DNA of 64,000 nt from Phoronis australis (GCA_002633005.1 NMRA01000055.1:641856-705855); one strand, 5' to 3'; positions 1 to 10,849 are shown, numbered from the stretch's first letter. Made by a program: numbers and translations. The notes: generated by a model not told the origin, from the letters alone.

Positions 1-106
1 CCCCCATTGGGTGCTATGCGCATCTACAATCGTGGTTCAGTTTGCGCAAATGCTTCCAGCCGGACAAAATGTTGGGCCCCCCTTGTGATATCCTAGATCC
101 GCCACT
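1..106. mobile_element. Right end of a hAT-like/MITE element (truncated by window edge)
   Basis: The stretch ends in a G/C run followed by GATCCGCCACTG. This is the inverse of the CAGNGGCGGATC terminus seen at 47195 and 62594, so it is probably the right end of the same element family. The left end lies outside the window. Confidence 0.45.
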
Positions 107-112
107 GTTATC

Positions 113-1320
113 AACCAGGCCACTCTGCCTCCTCTAAATCACTTATACGTTGGAACCATGTTCCTCGTTTCACGAACTTTGTCACTAATTCTCGGTGTAC
201 AGTCTACATTGTGTACTAAGTACCCAAATTATTATGAATTTACTGAATGAAATCAAAATTTGATTACCACTATGTAGCTAAAGTACACCACCATATGCAT
301 ACATGTATACATGTATACATGCATACATGTATACCCATCTATTCTACAATTTACATGCCTAGGTTCCTGGCAGACCACTGCTCTTTAATTAAATCGATGA
401 TTGAAATCCCTTAAAAACTGATTAATTTTGTTGCCCAATGTCAGCTTACTTTTTAGTGGATTTAATTTTCCGGTTTACTGTTTTTTACGAAGACGTAGAT
501 AGACGTTTCTTTCTGGATTTTAAATAGCGTAGTACTTGTACTTCAAGTTTTAGCGTTTTGGCTTCTCTACAAAAAGTTAAACCGATAAGGTTTTTTTGTT
601 TCGTTTTGTTTTGTTTTGATACCCATCGTGTTTTCTATGAAGAAGCAAAATAATTAGGGAATCACCGACTTCGTTTTTTAGCTATTTTAGCTCAAACACC
701 CGGCCGTCACATAAGAATGTGAGAATGGACCTTCTCCGTTCTCATCAATTTCAAGATCACAATGACCCCGCTGCATTTCACTAGAGACTGATTGTGTCAT
801 GTTCTTGGAATTGCAAAATAGATTTAGTTGATGTGAATAACCTAAGACGTGAAGGTTCTTGAATTTCAATTAGTCGTTTGAATTAAGGCACAGCAACACG
901 CGATGTCTACACTTGCGTTTGCCTATTGTTTAGTATGACATCATTGTAAAATTTAATGTCTCGCGCAATTCGTCACGCTAACTAAAACTGCAGGTGATGA
1001 CTGCAATGGTTCAGCGTAAGGACCATGCGCACGCCTAGCACAACGTGTACCAGACCGCCTGCAATTATTTTTTAACCAAAATTAGACACAAAATCACCAT
1101 TTTTCAAATTGAATAATCTGATTTTGAAATTAAAACTCATGTTCAAATATTTCATAAATAAACCATTGTCGTAAAACAGCGACTGCTCTACGGTTATTTG
1201 TCAAACTGTCACGGCGTAGAACCCCCATAACGTGAACCTCCTTAAAAGGACGATATCGAAACATGAGGCATAACGGAAATTACGTAAAACTTTTCGAATA
1301 TCTGGTCTTGTGAGATGGTC
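113..1320. other. Non-coding stretch upstream of the secreted-peptide gene
   Basis: No exon with conserved coding character was recognised on either strand. It holds an alternating TACATGTA-type tract at about 295-335 and otherwise AT-rich unique-looking DNA. The short open frame at 687-869 (minus) shows no family feature. Confidence 0.5.
295..335. repeat. Palindromic TACATGTA/GCATAC simple repeat
   Basis: Several tandem, self-complementary units of the TACATGTA type occur in a row (about 40 bp) and could form a cruciform. Confidence 0.75.
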
Positions 1321-1324
1321 AGTC

Positions 1325-1378
1325 TATAAAAGTTGACACAAATAATCTTGTCTTCAGACTATAACTTTGGTTACCACA
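1325..1378 (+). promoter_or_regulatory. TATA box, initiator and non-coding first exon of the secreted-peptide gene
   Basis: TATAAAAG lies at 1325-1332. An initiator-like TCAGAC lies at 1354-1359, so a start near A1356 would be 31 bases past the first T of the TATA box, the usual spacing. The sequence then reaches a consensus donor, CACA/GTAAGT, with the exon ending at 1378. That would be a short 5' UTR exon joined to the acceptor CTGCAG at 2039-2044. The spacing and splice signals are seen directly; that transcription starts here is inferred. Confidence 0.6.
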
Positions 1379-1774
1379 GTAAGTGCTGCATCAGGTCTAG
1401 AGAAAATTCAGAGGTAATCTTTTCTATTCATCCGTTAGAGTTGTTGTAGTTTTTGTCATGGCGATATTTTGTCTTAATGAACATTCATTTTCAGATAACC
1501 AATTTACACTAAAACGTGTGAATGTTGCTTCTATTTTCATCTTTTCGTGTATGTTTTCGCTGTGTAAATCACAGACTTACATAAACATAAACATGAATAC
1601 ATCTATGTTTTCAATCGTCAAAACATTACAAGAATCATTGTGATTTTTTCGCGAGACAAAATCTAAAAAGCTCAATCTCGAATGACGAAACGTAAAGCTA
1701 AACATGCTGTATGTGCGGCAATTGAATGTACTTTTCAAAGGGGCTACATGCAAATCATGTCATGACAAGATAGT

Positions 1775-1806
1775 GGCCATTTTGCCCCCCTCCTAATTCG
1801 CCACTG
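1775..1806. mobile_element. Isolated right terminus of a hAT-like/MITE element
   Basis: A C-rich run followed by TAATTCGCCACTG resembles the right termini at 106 and 62746. No matching left end was found nearby, so this is a fragment lying in intron 1 of the secreted-peptide gene. Confidence 0.35.
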
Positions 1807-2051
1807 TTTATCTGGATGAAGACAGGATGTTGTCAATTAAATTAAAACTTTGTGAAGACGGAACAGCTTTTAGTGCGTTTGACGGGTTGGAAATACAGTA
1901 TTTTCCACGCTCTAAGGAAAACAGCAAACCTGTTTAAGATTTCCAACAGTACAACACAGCGCAGTGTGTGTTAGTTTTCAGTTACTTGCTCTTGATAAAA
2001 AACGAGCCTTCAACTAATTTTAAAACCATTTCACTCAACTGCAGATCACCC

Positions 2052-3494
2052 ATGTCCAAGGCCGCCCTCTTCATCGTCTTGCTGGTGACGTTCGCTGCCA
2101 TCTTGACAGTAGAGTAAGTGACTGACTAATCACTTCAGTGTCTACGGTAAAGTTTCTTCAAATTAGAACACAATAAAGAGGAAAATTAAAGTGTTGTTTT
2201 ATCAAATTAAAAAGATAAACAGTAAGACAATTTTATTGGTTACTTGAAAATTGTGTATGGTAATCAGCGATGAAATTTTGAATATATTTGGCAATACAGT
2301 GAGCGTTTCAAAAATAAAAACTATCTATTTTGGCCATAATTTGTGTTCGAATGTGAGGAATGTTTACCGTACTACGCGATAATATACGATGAATGATAAA
2401 AGATCGAACTTGAGATGGTGTTTGCATTGACATTTGGTGAACAGTGGCCGGCCGGCTGCTTGAATAAAAGTCTCAATAGAAACTCAGCTACACACCAAAT
2501 TTCCAGCGCATTTGTGAATTTAAAGAAATCGGCTGATTTTCTTTTTCTCTGCTACTTTGTCTCAATGTACTACGTCTAGTTTTAGTTTTGATACAGACCG
2601 AGAGTAAATGTTCCCTTGCCTTTTCTAACATATTGCCATGCATGGCCACGACATTAATTCAGACTTTTTTCATTAAATTTACTTTATATTTTACAATAAA
2701 AATAAGTGACAGAAGATATATAAAATTAGTGATTTTTCGGAGTAAACAAAATCTACGAATGAGTTGGAGATTTAGGGATCATACTTGTCAGTGCCTATTG
2801 GCACTGTTTCATGCAACTGGGCATAGAAGAGCTAATATGGTCCAATTGTTTGGAACTAGCAGTCGTTTTAAAGTTCGGACTTGGCAACGTCACGACGGAA
2901 GTCAAGATTCGCAACAACCTTGGTGCAGGGATTACTTTACTAAACGTATTCTGTGCCGTAAGATTTATTAATTCTATAAGAAAAATACTTCCAAAAATTT
3001 CATTTCTCTCTCTCAAAAGGTCATTTCCGCCGACATTTTTTATAATTGTGTAGAATACGCCAGTTTAAGAGAGCACAGCATCCCTCCGGAACTGGGGGTT
3101 CGACAGCTGTGTTTGAATGGTGAATCAATCTGACGCGGCATTCACTGGTCAACGTGCCCCTCATGTTGACATTCAAATATCTGGAGGTTGAGCACTGAGC
3201 CTTGGGCACACTAAGTGTGACTCTTGCAAGCTCAACCGAAGTAAGCCCTCGCCCTCTCAGCCCTCCCTCCCCCTACCCCTCCCTCCCCCCTCCCTCCCCC
3301 CTNGCCCTTTCTCTGAAGTACACCAACTGCAATGAAGGGGACAAATTGATTTTCTTTTTAGTGTCACGCAGGCCTCTGACTTCAAAGGCGACAGCCCCGG
3401 ACGAGAAGCTGTATACAAGCGCGACTCCGCCGTGCGATCCTCGTTGAAGGGCGATAGCGCCATAGATCAAGAATCCTACGCAGAAGGGGGTTAA
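2052..3494 (+). CDS. Small secreted peptide precursor (64 aa, two coding exons)
   Basis: Coding exons are 2052-2113 and 3362-3494 (phase 2 junction, a GA/T codon giving Asp21). The acceptor at 2044 (CTGCAG) is followed by only 7 nt of UTR before ATG. The donor GA/GTAAGTGA and the acceptor TTTTTAG at 3361 are both consensus. Residues 1-20 form a classic signal peptide (MSK then a run of A/L/F/I/V). VTQA/S at residues 22-26 is a plausible signal peptidase site. The mature part is hydrophilic, with a KGDS motif twice and one dibasic Lys-Arg (YKR) between the copies, as in processed peptide hormones or small secreted factors. There is no cysteine and no amidation Gly next to a basic site. AATAAA follows 58 bases after the stop. 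I do not recognise the family. The gene structure is coherent, and the function (neuropeptide, seminal or epithelial peptide) is unknown. Confidence 0.7.
3245..3303. repeat. CCCTCC polypyrimidine tract ending in an ambiguous base
   Basis: About 55 bases are almost purely C and T (CCCTCC/CCCCT units). They end next to the only N of the window at 3303. The tract lies 60 bases before the acceptor of the last exon of the secreted-peptide gene. Confidence 0.85.
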
Positions 3495-3551
3495 AGCTAT
3501 TATTGATCATGTGCATTTTCTAATTTCAAAAATGTGCATTGACTTCTGCGT

Positions 3552-3557
3552 AATAAA
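3552..3557 (+). terminator. Polyadenylation signal AATAAA of the secreted-peptide gene
   Basis: AATAAA lies 58 bases after the TAA stop at 3492-3494. It is the first hexamer downstream and is consistent with a short 3' UTR. Confidence 0.55.
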
Positions 3558-4379
3558 AACGCTTAAAATGAAGGAGAGAGGTTCATTGAACGTTGCTTCG
3601 CTGTTTGACATTTATACTCTACTCGTCATAACGCTACCAAGGAGTGTACTGAGTACAATATATATATAATGTTAGTAAACACCTTAATGCGACATTTTGA
3701 TGTGGGATTGTCATTAATTTCGTATTTTCCTATCAAAATAGACTCTTCGAGCTTGATCTTCTGTGAAACAAGAGAAACTCAAAGTGCATCACTAACGATA
3801 TGTTTCTAGCGGTGCTGACCAGTTTCATTCACGGTACAACGAGACAACGACCACAAGGGGTATACGCAATAGCCTTCAGAATTGTTAAAAAAGTGTTGAT
3901 ACGGCATCCTTTAAAATTCCCCTCGAATTAAAAAGTTTAAAAGTGACCAATTTTCATAATTTTTGTCACAAAGAAATATTTTACAAACGTACAGAGAACT
4001 AAGCGTATAAAGTAAGTAGGTAAGGATTGACACAAAGTGACATTTGAAAGTAATCCGTCGGCCAAAACTCTTAAGTAAAGAGAGCATCACTATTCACCAC
4101 AAGTACATTTATTAGAAAAAATGGCAAAGTTATGATAGAACTCCTGTTTATTGAGGTACAACCCTACGAGCAATAGCTTAATGAGAATTTTTTTTCACGC
4201 AATAATCATAATTTAGCAGTAGGAAGAGATGTGGGACTATTACGGTTAAGAAACTATTTAACGCAATTTTTTAAACTTGACATGGATTGGGCTACTTTAA
4301 GTTCCAGTTGTAAAGTATTCCATGAAACCGAACCGGCAATAATTGGAGTTTTCCTAAATTATTGCGGGGAAATATATTC

Positions 4380-4575
4380 TCAGTAGTAGTTCTGAGAGAA
4401 GATGTATCATGTTTCGAATACACTCCATCAGCTAAGTCACTAATACAAAGTAGAAAAAACAACAGCCCAATACAATGCCTTGTAGTACACCACCATGTTT
4501 GGCGTACCCAATTGGCGATTCGTAAAAAAACAACCGCATCCACACGACCTCTGTAGGTTCTATATAAGAGATCCG
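4380..4575 (-). pseudogene. Reverse transcriptase remnant of a non-LTR retrotransposon
   Basis: On the minus strand one frame reads GVLQGIVLG and the next frame continues LLFFLLCISDLADGV. Together these match the conserved non-LTR reverse transcriptase block (S)[24 protein letters not shown], split by a frameshift. Upstream residues VDAVVFL fit the preceding RVVVDG-type strand. The FADD catalytic block is not recognisable, so only a short decayed fragment remains. No intact element ends were found. Confidence 0.55.
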
Positions 4576-4801
4576 ACTGAAACAAACTATACACTGTTCC
4601 ACTCAGTATTCCATACATACGAAATTTAATAACAGTTCCTGCGATTATATTACCCGCAACAGCGCAGTGTCTTTGATGCGAAAAAGCAGAATGTGTGGTG
4701 CGCAAACTTGAACTCAATTTTCCGGCAGTGGCTGCACATGCACGGTTCCGGTCGCCGGATCAACCGACTAATGCAATTGATTGGTCTGTAATCCGCAATC
4801 A

Positions 4802-4948
4802 ATGAGATGTCTTACCAGAATGACCGGACGAAATGGTGAAGACAATCAGTCGTTGGTTTACGCCATTGCCTTGCTTTACTACAAGCAGCGTTCCCTTGTG
4901 ATTTCAGAACTGATTCCAGAGACATGGTATGAATTTTTACAAGAATGA
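4802..4948 (+). CDS. Short ORF with coding-like composition (48 aa), unidentified
   Basis: The frame opens after a stop at 4778-4780, with ATG at 4802 and 4820, and ends with TGA at 4946-4948. The product has a mixed, protein-like composition (motifs QSLVYAIALLYYKQRS and ELIPETWYEFLQE), unlike the low-complexity frames of the surrounding AT-rich DNA. A CAG at 4816-4818 could serve as an acceptor, which would make this a terminal exon. No family is recognised and no clear partner exon was found. Confidence 0.25.
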   Translation: MRCLTRMTGRNGEDNQSLVYAIALLYYKQRSLVISELIPETWYEFLQE

Positions 4949-6099
4949 TCACTAATCTGTTGTCCGTCAGTGATGCAATCGAACCCCGCCCAACAAATTC
5001 TGTAGCCCCTAGAGTCAGTAGACAGGCCCTGAAAAGATATCTCGGCAGAGCATAGACAGGGGCTTTAACACTGCCATTGGTTAATGAAGAACAATCTGGG
5101 CTTGGTAATTAAGCAAAGGTCACCCCAATGCCAGTTTGGTGAAACTCAGAATCCCAGCTAATTTGTGTGCCAATGACACACGCAATTTTCCGGGTAGCCT
5201 TAAGTTTGCGTGAAAAATATTGGGATATTTTCACAAAAGAATGTCATCATATGTGTCCAGTGGAAAGTTCTGTCCCGAGTGAGTCGGAGGATGAGCATTG
5301 CCTTTCTTTGCACTTAAACTGAAACAGGCTCGTTTCCAGCGGAAACTCCTAGCCGAGACGCCGCGAAATCATTGTGCTTTTTCTACGACTGTTTGTGTTC
5401 CAGTCAGTCAGAAACCCAAGCTTCCGCAAAAATAGTGCCAAGTACTGTCGACATAATTATGTTTCATAGGCTGTTCCTTGTGGTCACCATCCACTGGGCT
5501 CGTTGATTTCCGCAATAAGAACCACACGTGTCAGTTCACAGGCCGGATTGACAAGACTTCTAACAAATATCTTTACCGGTAATTGAAAATCTTTGATTTC
5601 ATCTAGGTTGCTTCCTGACACTGGGCTGTTAAAAGGATATCAAAATCCGGTTTAGGTCCATTAACAATACCAAAAAGGACTTTCCCACCCAGTTCTCAGA
5701 AACAAAATAATGCTCTCTAACCCTCGACAACCCTCAAAAGCTTGGAGGAAAATTTGTAAACTCGTTTCAAAATTTGCTAAATGGACAAGCGTGACCTACT
5801 CTTCTAGCGAATTACACGGCAACTGTTGGAAAAGACGACCCACCAAGGACTATCAAATTTCTAAGGTAGGGAGCATTGGTTTTTAGTCGACTCCTGTCTT
5901 TGATTCTTCAACATTGACGCCAATGATGCATTATCAGATGACAGAACGAGGATTAGTTGAAACCATCAGAACAAGGTTTGGTATCCTTTTCACTATTTTG
6001 TTTGTTATTTGAGCAAAATGGCCTTTGACATATGACTGAGATTTTTAAATACTTAATAAGACTTGGAAATTCCTCGAGTTGCGTGAATCGCTTTCAAAT

Positions 6100-6168
6100 C
6101 TCAGTTCAGTGCTTTCTTTACTGGTGTTACGGATGCAGTATTAACTGTTGAATACAACTGGTACTGAG
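6100..6168 (+). promoter_or_regulatory. Probable non-coding first exon of the RING-UBL gene
   Basis: A consensus donor GAG/GTAAGCC follows 6168. The acceptor TTTTCTCAACAG at 6399 opens the coding exon 7 bases before its ATG. Together they suggest a 231-bp 5' UTR intron. The transcription start is a guess; a weak TTTAAATA lies near 6046. Confidence 0.4.
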
Positions 6169-6405
6169 GTAAGCCATGTGCGAGCTGCGGAGTTTATGTC
6201 TTTGATCACTTGATGAGAAATGTAAAATAATATTAATATATCCGCCGACTTAACTCAACTATTGATGGTGGGTTGTTCAGTTACACCGATACTCAAAAAT
6301 AACCAAACCCGAATTAGTGTCCAGTTCACTTCTACAATGAAAATTTTGGCTTATTGTTATCAGTTCAAGACTCTTTCTTTGAATTTATTTTCTCAACAGG
6401 AAGAT

Positions 6406-6945
6406 ATGGATAGAAAGGTTCTAGTTGAAAATATTTTGACGTGTGCAATTTGCAAGAAAACCTTTGAGGCACCGGTTGCGTTGCCGTGTACGCATACTTT
6501 TTGCAAAGACTGCATTTCTGACTACGTGAGGTCGCTGAGACCCTGCACTACTTTCCCGTGTCCCACCTGCAATCGGGTACATACGGCGCCAAACAATAGT
6601 GATGGATGGGAGCGCAACATTGTTATGGAGCACTTGCTACGTCAGTACCTGCGAAAGAAGAATAAGCAACCCCACGGCAGCAATCCGGACATGCGCAGCT
6701 CTCTACCAATTCAAATTTTTGTGAAGACACTCTCTGGGAAAACCATTAGGATCCCTGTGCGGCTTTCCGACAGTGTCTACGCCCTGAAGGAAAAAATTGA
6801 AGATCGAGAAGGCGTGCCGTGTCATGAACAGCGTCTCATTCATCAAGGGAAACAACTCGAAGACGGTAGAATACTTTCCGAGTATGGAATAGAGAAGAAT
6901 GCTAATATCAACCTAGTTCTTCGCTTGCTTGGAAGCAAAATATAA
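6406..6945 (+). CDS. RING finger protein with C-terminal ubiquitin-like domain (179 aa)
   Basis: The start is ATG at 6406, just after the acceptor at 6399; the open frame upstream of it is treated as intron. Residues 13-55 form a C3HC4 RING with all eight zinc ligands (C13, C16, C28, H30, C33, C36, C52, C55), so an E3 ubiquitin ligase role is likely. After a basic linker, residues 102-175 align without gaps to ubiquitin 1-74. They keep lysines equivalent to K6, K11, K27, K29, K48 and K63 (K33 is Arg), plus L8, I44 and V70 of the hydrophobic patch (H68 is Asn). The chain ends LRLLGSKI instead of LRLRGG, so it cannot be conjugated. The order RING then UBL is the reverse of Parkin and UHRF1. Whether the UBL acts as a built-in ubiquitin mimic is inference. 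The gene stands alone, with no close partner on either strand. Confidence 0.85.
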   Translation: MDRKVLVENILTCAICKKTFEAPVALPCTHTFCKDCISDYVRSLRPCTTFPCPTCNRVHTAPNNSDGWERNIVMEHLLRQYLRKKNKQPHGSNPDMRSSLPIQIFVKTLSGKTIRIPVRLSDSVYALKEKIEDREGVPCHEQRLIHQGKQLEDGRILSEYGIEKNANINLVLRLLGSKI

Positions 6946-6949
6946 GTGC

Positions 6950-8780
6950 GTGCTTTCAGCTTACCATGTGAAGATACCTACGAATATTTTCCTACTCGTT
7001 TAAATTTTAGAACTTTTCTTTTAATGTACTAATTCAAAGACCCATCCGTAAGTCAGTCTGTAGGATGACTGATAAAGGGCTTCGTGACGACGGGTGTTGA
7101 GCAAAAATAGAGATCCACTTATCCCAAATTTCACAAGCAACCTTTTTCAAATGGTATCTACCGTCTTGTATAATGAGTATGCCTGTTCAATTCGATACAT
7201 TTCTTCGTTTTTTCAGAGCAATATCTAAAAACATGAACGAACAGGTTTGCCGACAGAAGTTTCGCAGTTTTACCGCTTTCAAGGGTACTTTTGCGTGTAA
7301 GTTATATACCGTATAAGGGCATATTTAGGTCCATGCGACTATATCCGAAATCATGCGTTTTTAAAAAAAATTATTTACTGAAATGTCGTATCACATGTAG
7401 GCGCATATGCCTAAGTTTCGCTTATAGGCGCAGATGTGCTTGGAACGACCACTGACAAAAAGAAGAAAAATTTTCCAGGTGATGTATCATTCCACAAATA
7501 AATAGGTTTGCGTGATAGAAATATTTTTCTGTTGTAAAATTTAACTGAAATAAACGTTTTTACATGAAGAAAGTCAAAATAATGATAAAAAGAGCCGAAA
7601 AAAGGAGAAACTGGAAATCAAATAAGAAATAAAAAGAGGGAAATTCCAAGTCGTGATAACTTGCTCTGGATGTAGGGACATGCATTGCCATGGAGGAAAG
7701 AGAATAATTCAACCCGTGCGAAGCATTTTAGGCGACTTGGTTTGATCACGTTCCCTAATTAGGCTCACACGTGACGATTTATGTAACTAGCGAGAACAGA
7801 TTTCAGCTAGCTGTTGCAAGTTTGATTTTGATGTTTCATATTCGTAAATGATGAAGTTGCAGCGGTTTTTGTAGTGTAGTAGGGGTAATGGAAGGGGTAT
7901 AATGATAGCGATTATACAATTTTTTACGATTATTCAAAAAAAAAAAATATATCGTATCGCAAAAATGTAAGTAAAATAGTTTCTGTTTTTAATTTGATTC
8001 TACTTGCATAGCTGACACGCCTAAGTAACCGGAAAATTCTTCGATGGTGAAATTCGCTTAGACTCGAGACTCGACGTCATGATGTGAAATTCCACGTCCG
8101 CATTTTGTCCTAAAACGTTGGCATGTTTTCAGAGTAGCCAGACTGTACGGGTGATCTCACCAATCCTTACAAATAGAGGTCGTTTTTCGCAAGTTTACTA
8201 TCATATGTCACAAATCGAAAATAATACAGAAACTTCCACTTCGTTATTTAATACTCACATAAAACCTTTATGCAAAAATGAATCTTCTTTAATTTGAAGA
8301 AATACTACACTTTGTCCGCCTTAAAATTACTAACGGACCGCAAAAAGGCTTCAAAGACTTTCAAAATTGACAACGAGCTGGTGTCGCAGTGGTAATCTAA
8401 TGGGCTGCAAACAGGAAGATTTCAAGACCGAATCTCAATGAGATCTCTATCATTTCGCAAAAATAAACGAAGTTTAAAAAGTCCAGTCGTTACCATGTCA
8501 GAGGTCAATATTGAGAATTGGTGACTCCGAAACATTGAACGCGGGCGAGTTTATAACTTCATAATTTGTCCAAGTCAGTCAATAGTTACTTACAAAACCG
8601 GTAACGTTCATTCACAACCCGTGCTCATTTCAGCCGGTATATGGCAACAGACACACTTAATTGAGACGGTTGATACCACAGCTCACGAGTATGAATCTGA
8701 CGTTAACAAAAACTGTGCAAGATATTTCATACAGTTAATTAACAGCAAAGGATAGTCAGTAATGGATCTGAAACTAATTT
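6950..8780. other. 3' region of the RING-UBL gene and intergenic DNA
   Basis: Candidate poly(A) hexamers occur near 7497 and 7547. A tRNA-like SINE head lies at about 8385-8440. A segment at 7300-7440 has GCGCATATG-type motifs that recur at 63.1-63.6 kb. No further coding exon is recognised. Confidence 0.45.
8383..8445 (+). mobile_element. tRNA-like SINE head (degenerate)
   Basis: A GCAGTGGTAATCTAATGGGC segment resembles an A box, and AGACCGAATC about 30 bases on resembles a B box (GGTTCGAATC). The spacing is tRNA-like, but there is no folded tRNA with a CCA-ready acceptor stem. Confidence 0.35.
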
Positions 8781-9386
8781 GTGAAGACTCCAGTGAAGAC
8801 TGTTCAGTGAAGACTATTCAGTGAAGACTAAGGCAGTGAAGACTATTCAGTCAAGGCTATTCAGTGAGGACAATTCAGTGAGGACTATTCAGTGAATACT
8901 TTTCAGTGAAGACTATTCAATGTAAACTGTTCAGTGAGGACTATTCAGTGAATACTTTTCAGTGAAGACTATTCAATGTAAACTATTCAGTGAGGACTAT
9001 TCAGTGAAGACTATTCAGTGAAGACTATTCGATGAACACTATTCCGTGAAGACTATTCATTGAGGACTATTCAGTAAGGACCATTCAGTGAGGACCATTC
9101 AGTGAGGACCATTCAGTGAGGACCATTCAGTGAGGACCATTCAGTGAGGACCATTCAGTGAGGACTATTCAGTGAAGACTATTCAGTGAAGACTTTTAAG
9201 TGAAGACTATTCAGTGAGGACAATTCAGTGAGGACCATTCAGTGAGGACCATTCAGTGAGGACCATTCAGTAAGGACTATTCAGTGAAGACTATTCAGTG
9301 AAGACTTTTAAGTGAAGACTATTCAGTGAGGACCATTCAGTGAGGACTATTATTCAGTGAGGACTATTATTCAGTGAGGACTATTC
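8781..9386. repeat. 14-bp minisatellite, about 43 copies
   Basis: The unit is ATTCAGTGAGGACY, with block variants carrying AAGACT, AATACT, TAAACT or GGACC. Runs of nearly identical GGACC units (about 9080-9160) and repeated multi-unit blocks show recent local expansion. Since 14 is not a multiple of 3 and every frame is interrupted, it is non-coding. Confidence 0.95.
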
Positions 9387-9389
9387 AAA

Positions 9390-10115
9390 AAGTTCATGAT
9401 ATCGAGTTACAACAGTATGCACTATAACACAAAATTATTTTAGTTGCTCCCAAGATGGATTTTTACTAAACGAGTTGGTGATCTCACTACACTCAACTAT
9501 TGTCTCTGCCATCTCACAATTACTTTTACTAAACCTCACTCGACTGTCGACTAACTATCGTTACATTTCTGTTTCACTAAAATTACGTTGAATGGCACAT
9601 TATTTACGCGTATTTTCATATTCCGTTTAATTATTTTATGTAGTGTTTAGTTGTCTAGCCATTTTAGCTTTAGCAGTGTTACAAGACGGCTATTTCATGC
9701 TAACAAGATTTGCACGCCAGTTTACGAGAAAGCGTATACCGTTTACCCCAAAGTATCCAGCGAAGTCCTCGGCACATCAAAAGGCTTGGTGGAGCCGGCA
9801 CGCGCGGATTGAAGGGAGCTACACACCAGTCATGCACTTGGCTGAACGTGCTGGGCGAGATAAATGCAGTCGTAAACCAACACGCATGTTTAGCGCACGA
9901 GTTTCAAAGTCAAAAACCGAATAATAATTAAGTCAAAAAACTAAAATCACTGTTTTTAAAATTGAAAAGTAAATATTAATCGTCTTTGAATTTTTAAAAT
10001 CGAGGCATTAGGGATCAAGTTGGTATCTATACATCCTGATGCCCCCAAACCACCACTAGTGCAGGAAGGTTCATTTCGGTCTTACCTTTTGTCTAAACTG
10101 TAAATGGTGACATTT
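9390..10115. other. Non-coding stretch after the minisatellite
   Basis: An open frame at 9643-9924 begins without ATG and shows no domain. Nothing else can be supported. Confidence 0.4.
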
Positions 10116-10120
10116 GTAAA

Positions 10121-10455
10121 TTTTTGCTTTATTTTAAATTTCGATTTATTTCATTTCTCATATATTTTTTATTGTCCGTATCTTTACAACTATTTTGTTT
10201 GGTGAAAAAGACTTGGCTTACGTTTTCATTTCACTGTGTACCCCCGCTAAATAAAGATTACTCTATTCTATTCTTTTCTCTCCCCATTTATAAATTTTTG
10301 TTGTATTTTAAATTTAAATTTATTTATTTACTACAATCATTTCTTTTCTTGACTATAACTTTAAAACTATGTTGGTTGGTGGAAAAGCCCCGACTTACGT
10401 TTTCATTTCACTGTGTACCCCCACTAAATAAAGATTGCTCTATTCCATTCTCTTC
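10121..10455 (+). mobile_element. Two tandem retroelement 3' tails
   Basis: Two diverged copies sit 177 bp apart (for example CGTTTTCATT at 10221 and 10398). Each ends in CCCC(A/G)CTAAATAAAGATT followed by TCTATTC repeats, which resembles the AATAAA-bearing 3' end of a non-LTR retrotransposon. The second copy has no coding part between the tails. Confidence 0.55.
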
Positions 10456-10849
10456 CTCGGGGTGGATTCAGGCACCATCCAACATTAACTATGTAAATAA
10501 TGAACATTCACATTCCATTTTTGTTCAATGATTCAGCAGCTTTGGCACTGAACAACTATCATTTAGGAATATTGTTTTATACATTTATTAGCAGACATGT
10601 CCATTGTTCATTAATATTTCTACAGACAACAAATAATTTTGACAATACTACAGACCTAAGAACCAGAGTCCTAGTACAAGCCAATTTGGATTTATTTAAC
10701 ACTTCAAAACCAGACACACGACCATCCATGCGTGCAGTGAGGCCCACGCGCCCACAACCCCCACAGTAAAACTCGCATACATAAGTCCGATCCCTCTTAT
10801 CAGGGCAAGGCGACATGAAAATCCTAAAAGTACTGTACTTTTACGATTT

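Larger units (their letters stand above)
3560..6090. other. Intergenic stretch between the peptide gene and the RING-UBL gene
   Basis: Apart from the reverse transcriptase remnant (4380-4575) and the 48-aa frame (4802-4948), I see no exon, RNA gene or repeat copy that I can name here. Confidence 0.45.

Noticed and set aside
4561-4605. TATATAAG plus an initiator-like CTCAGTA as a second TATA promoter
   Set aside because: It lies in or beside the decayed reverse transcriptase fragment, with no convincing exon downstream.
6262-6405. N-terminal extension of the RING-UBL protein from the in-frame ATG at 6262
   Set aside because: A good acceptor (TTCTCAACAG at 6399) directly precedes the ATG at 6406, and the extra residues look like translated intron.
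9643-9924. 93-aa plus-strand open frame
   Set aside because: It has no ATG at its start and no domain or splice support, and an overlapping frame is equally open.
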